Shown here piece after piece: positions 4,545 through 5,543 of a stretch of DNA of 5,543 nt. The notes under the pieces were generated by a model. That model was not told the DNA's origin. It worked only from the letters and a program-made list of their open reading frames with translations, and did no database searches. The stretch's first letter is position 1. The number at the start of each line of letters is the position of its first letter. The DNA lies in assembly GCA_945861195.1 (NCBI GenBank), contig CAMATS010000183.1, positions 1 through 5,543 of the forward strand, written 5' to 3'. This DNA comes from Rhodoferax sp. OV413 (GTDB lineage: Bacteria; Pseudomonadota; Gammaproteobacteria; Burkholderiales; Burkholderiaceae_C). A program made the translations under genes and the position numbers.

Positions 4545-5543
4545 ATGTCGGGTTTTTCTGTCCTTGTCGCGCTGCTGTTTGGCCTGTCAAGCCTGGTGCC
4601 AAGCCAGGCGCAGACAGGGTCCCAACTCAGCGCGGCCGACTGCCGGCCCGAGCAGCAGGGCCAGGCCCAGTTGCAAGCCCTGCGGCCAGGACTGCATACC
4701 GTGCAGGGCACTCTGGCGGGCTTTGACCCCTGTCAGGCTTCGGTACGCTTTCGTCTGCCGGCCGGTGTGGTGCGACCGCCGCTGATGATCAGCTTGCACG
4801 GCGGTGGTGGCATCAAGGACGTGCTGGCTTCGGACCAGGCTTTTTTTGAGCATGGCATGGCGACCCTGACCTTTGACGCCTATGAGATGAACCGCTTTAC
4901 CGGGCGCGGCTCACTGTTCTGGGCACGCCAGGTGAGCAACGAAGCGCGCCAGCGCATGCTGCTCAGCACTGCCTGGGCTGCCTACCAATGGGCGATTCAG
5001 CGCAAGGACATTGACACCCGGCAGATTTATATTTTTGGCATTTCCAATGGCGCAGCAGTCGCGGCCAATCTGGCTGCCATGGTGGACCCGCAGCAGGTGC
5101 GCGGCGTGATTGCTGAGGGCATCACGCCGGTCGGGCTGGGTCTGCCCAACCAGACCCGGGTGCCTTTGCTGCTGGCGTTTGGCCGGCTCGATGACTTTGG
5201 CGCGGCCGACCCCAAGATGATGCGCTGGCTGCTTAGCGACCCCTGCCGCTTCAACATCCGTTTTGAACTCGCCCCCCCGGGCACTGCCGAGCGCTGCAAC
5301 AACACCAGCGGCCCGACTGAGATGACGCCCAACCCACTGGCCTGGGTAGACAGCATCAAGGTCCGCAGTGCCCCGATCGAGATCGCCTATTTTGAGAACA
5401 TGGCGCACAACGCCTACTTTGGCCCCTTGGTCCAGCAACGTGCCACCTGGGGCAGCGGCCAGACCCTGGGTGCCTCACTGGGCGCCACGCCTGAGGCGCG
5501 TGCGCAGTTTTTCCAGGCCATGACAGATTTCATCGCCCGCCAG
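4545..5543 (+). CDS. Exported alpha/beta hydrolase (3' end outside window)
   Basis: The frame is open from ATG 4545 to the window end: 333 residues with no stop. A TAA at 4521 lies in frame upstream and no other start codon falls between, so this start is fixed. Residues 1-22 form a signal peptide (MSGFSVLVALLFGLSSLVPS then QAQ, cleavage probably after Ala22), so the enzyme acts in the periplasm or outside. The fold is an alpha/beta hydrolase: the oxyanion-hole loop LHGGGG (84-89) follows a hydrophobic strand, the nucleophile elbow GISNG (165-169) puts the serine at 167, FGRLDD (212-217) offers the acid, and MAHN (286-289) the base His288. Cys33, Cys63, Cys234 and Cys251 could form disulfides, fitting export. 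It resembles dienelactone-hydrolase or polyester/feruloyl-esterase-like enzymes, but the substrate cannot be told. Minus-strand open frames across this stretch are shadows. Confidence 0.85.
   Translation, partial: MSGFSVLVALLFGLSSLVPSQAQTGSQLSAADCRPEQQGQAQLQALRPGLHTVQGTLAGFDPCQASVRFRLPAGVVRPPLMISLHGGGGIKDVLASDQAFFEHGMATLTFDAYEMNRFTGRGSLFWARQVSNEARQRMLLSTAWAAYQWAIQRKDIDTRQIYIFGISNGAAVAANLAAMVDPQQVRGVIAEGITPVGLGLPNQTRVPLLLAFGRLDDFGAADPKMMRWLLSDPCRFNIRFELAPPGTAERCNNTSGPTEMTPNPLAWVDSIKVRSAPIEIAYFENMAHNAYFGPLVQQRATWGSGQTLGASLGATPEARAQFFQAMTDFIARQ

Noticed and set aside
4911..5438. Minus-strand frames opposite the hydrolase
   Set aside because: The plus strand carries a signal peptide, GISNG elbow and HGGGG loop in one uninterrupted frame, so these are shadows.

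Overview
The window is high-GC, densely coding DNA. Gene content and protein style suggest a betaproteobacterium of the order Burkholderiales, most likely Comamonadaceae. The evidence is an imuA-imuB mutagenesis pair, a Bcr/CflA-type exporter next to a short CopD-like membrane protein, and GC-rich codon choice. This placement is inferred from protein resemblance, not from a database search.

Layout. Bases 1-135 (+) are the last 44 codons of a flavin-reductase-like gene. Facing it, 147-320 (-) holds only the C-terminal end of a sugar ABC-transporter permease, expanded internally by an 18-bp tandem repeat. This looks like a broken remnant. Directly upstream of the remnant lie imuB (331-1689, -) and imuA (1694-2434, -), an SOS mutagenesis operon. 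A textbook LexA box (2532-2547) sits about 100 bp ahead of imuA. Next, also on the minus strand, is a two-gene unit: a CopD-like four-helix membrane protein (3920-4396) and a Bcr/CflA-family MFS exporter (2671-3909), separated by 10 bp. After a 148-bp divergent intergenic region, a plus-strand gene for an exported alpha/beta hydrolase starts at 4545 and runs off the window end.

How the parts relate. ImuA and ImuB normally work with the error-prone polymerase DnaE2 in translesion synthesis, and dnaE2 usually follows imuB. Here the position after imuB is occupied by the truncated permease end, so either dnaE2 is elsewhere or the cassette is incomplete. The junction within a few bases of the imuB stop is the clearest trace of rearrangement. 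I see no CRISPR array, tRNA, rRNA, transposase or complete mobile element, and nothing that amounts to a wholly new system. The most noteworthy items are the imuAB/permease junction, the 18-bp repeat in the remnant, and a small open frame with a strong ribosome-binding site overlapping the start of imuA.
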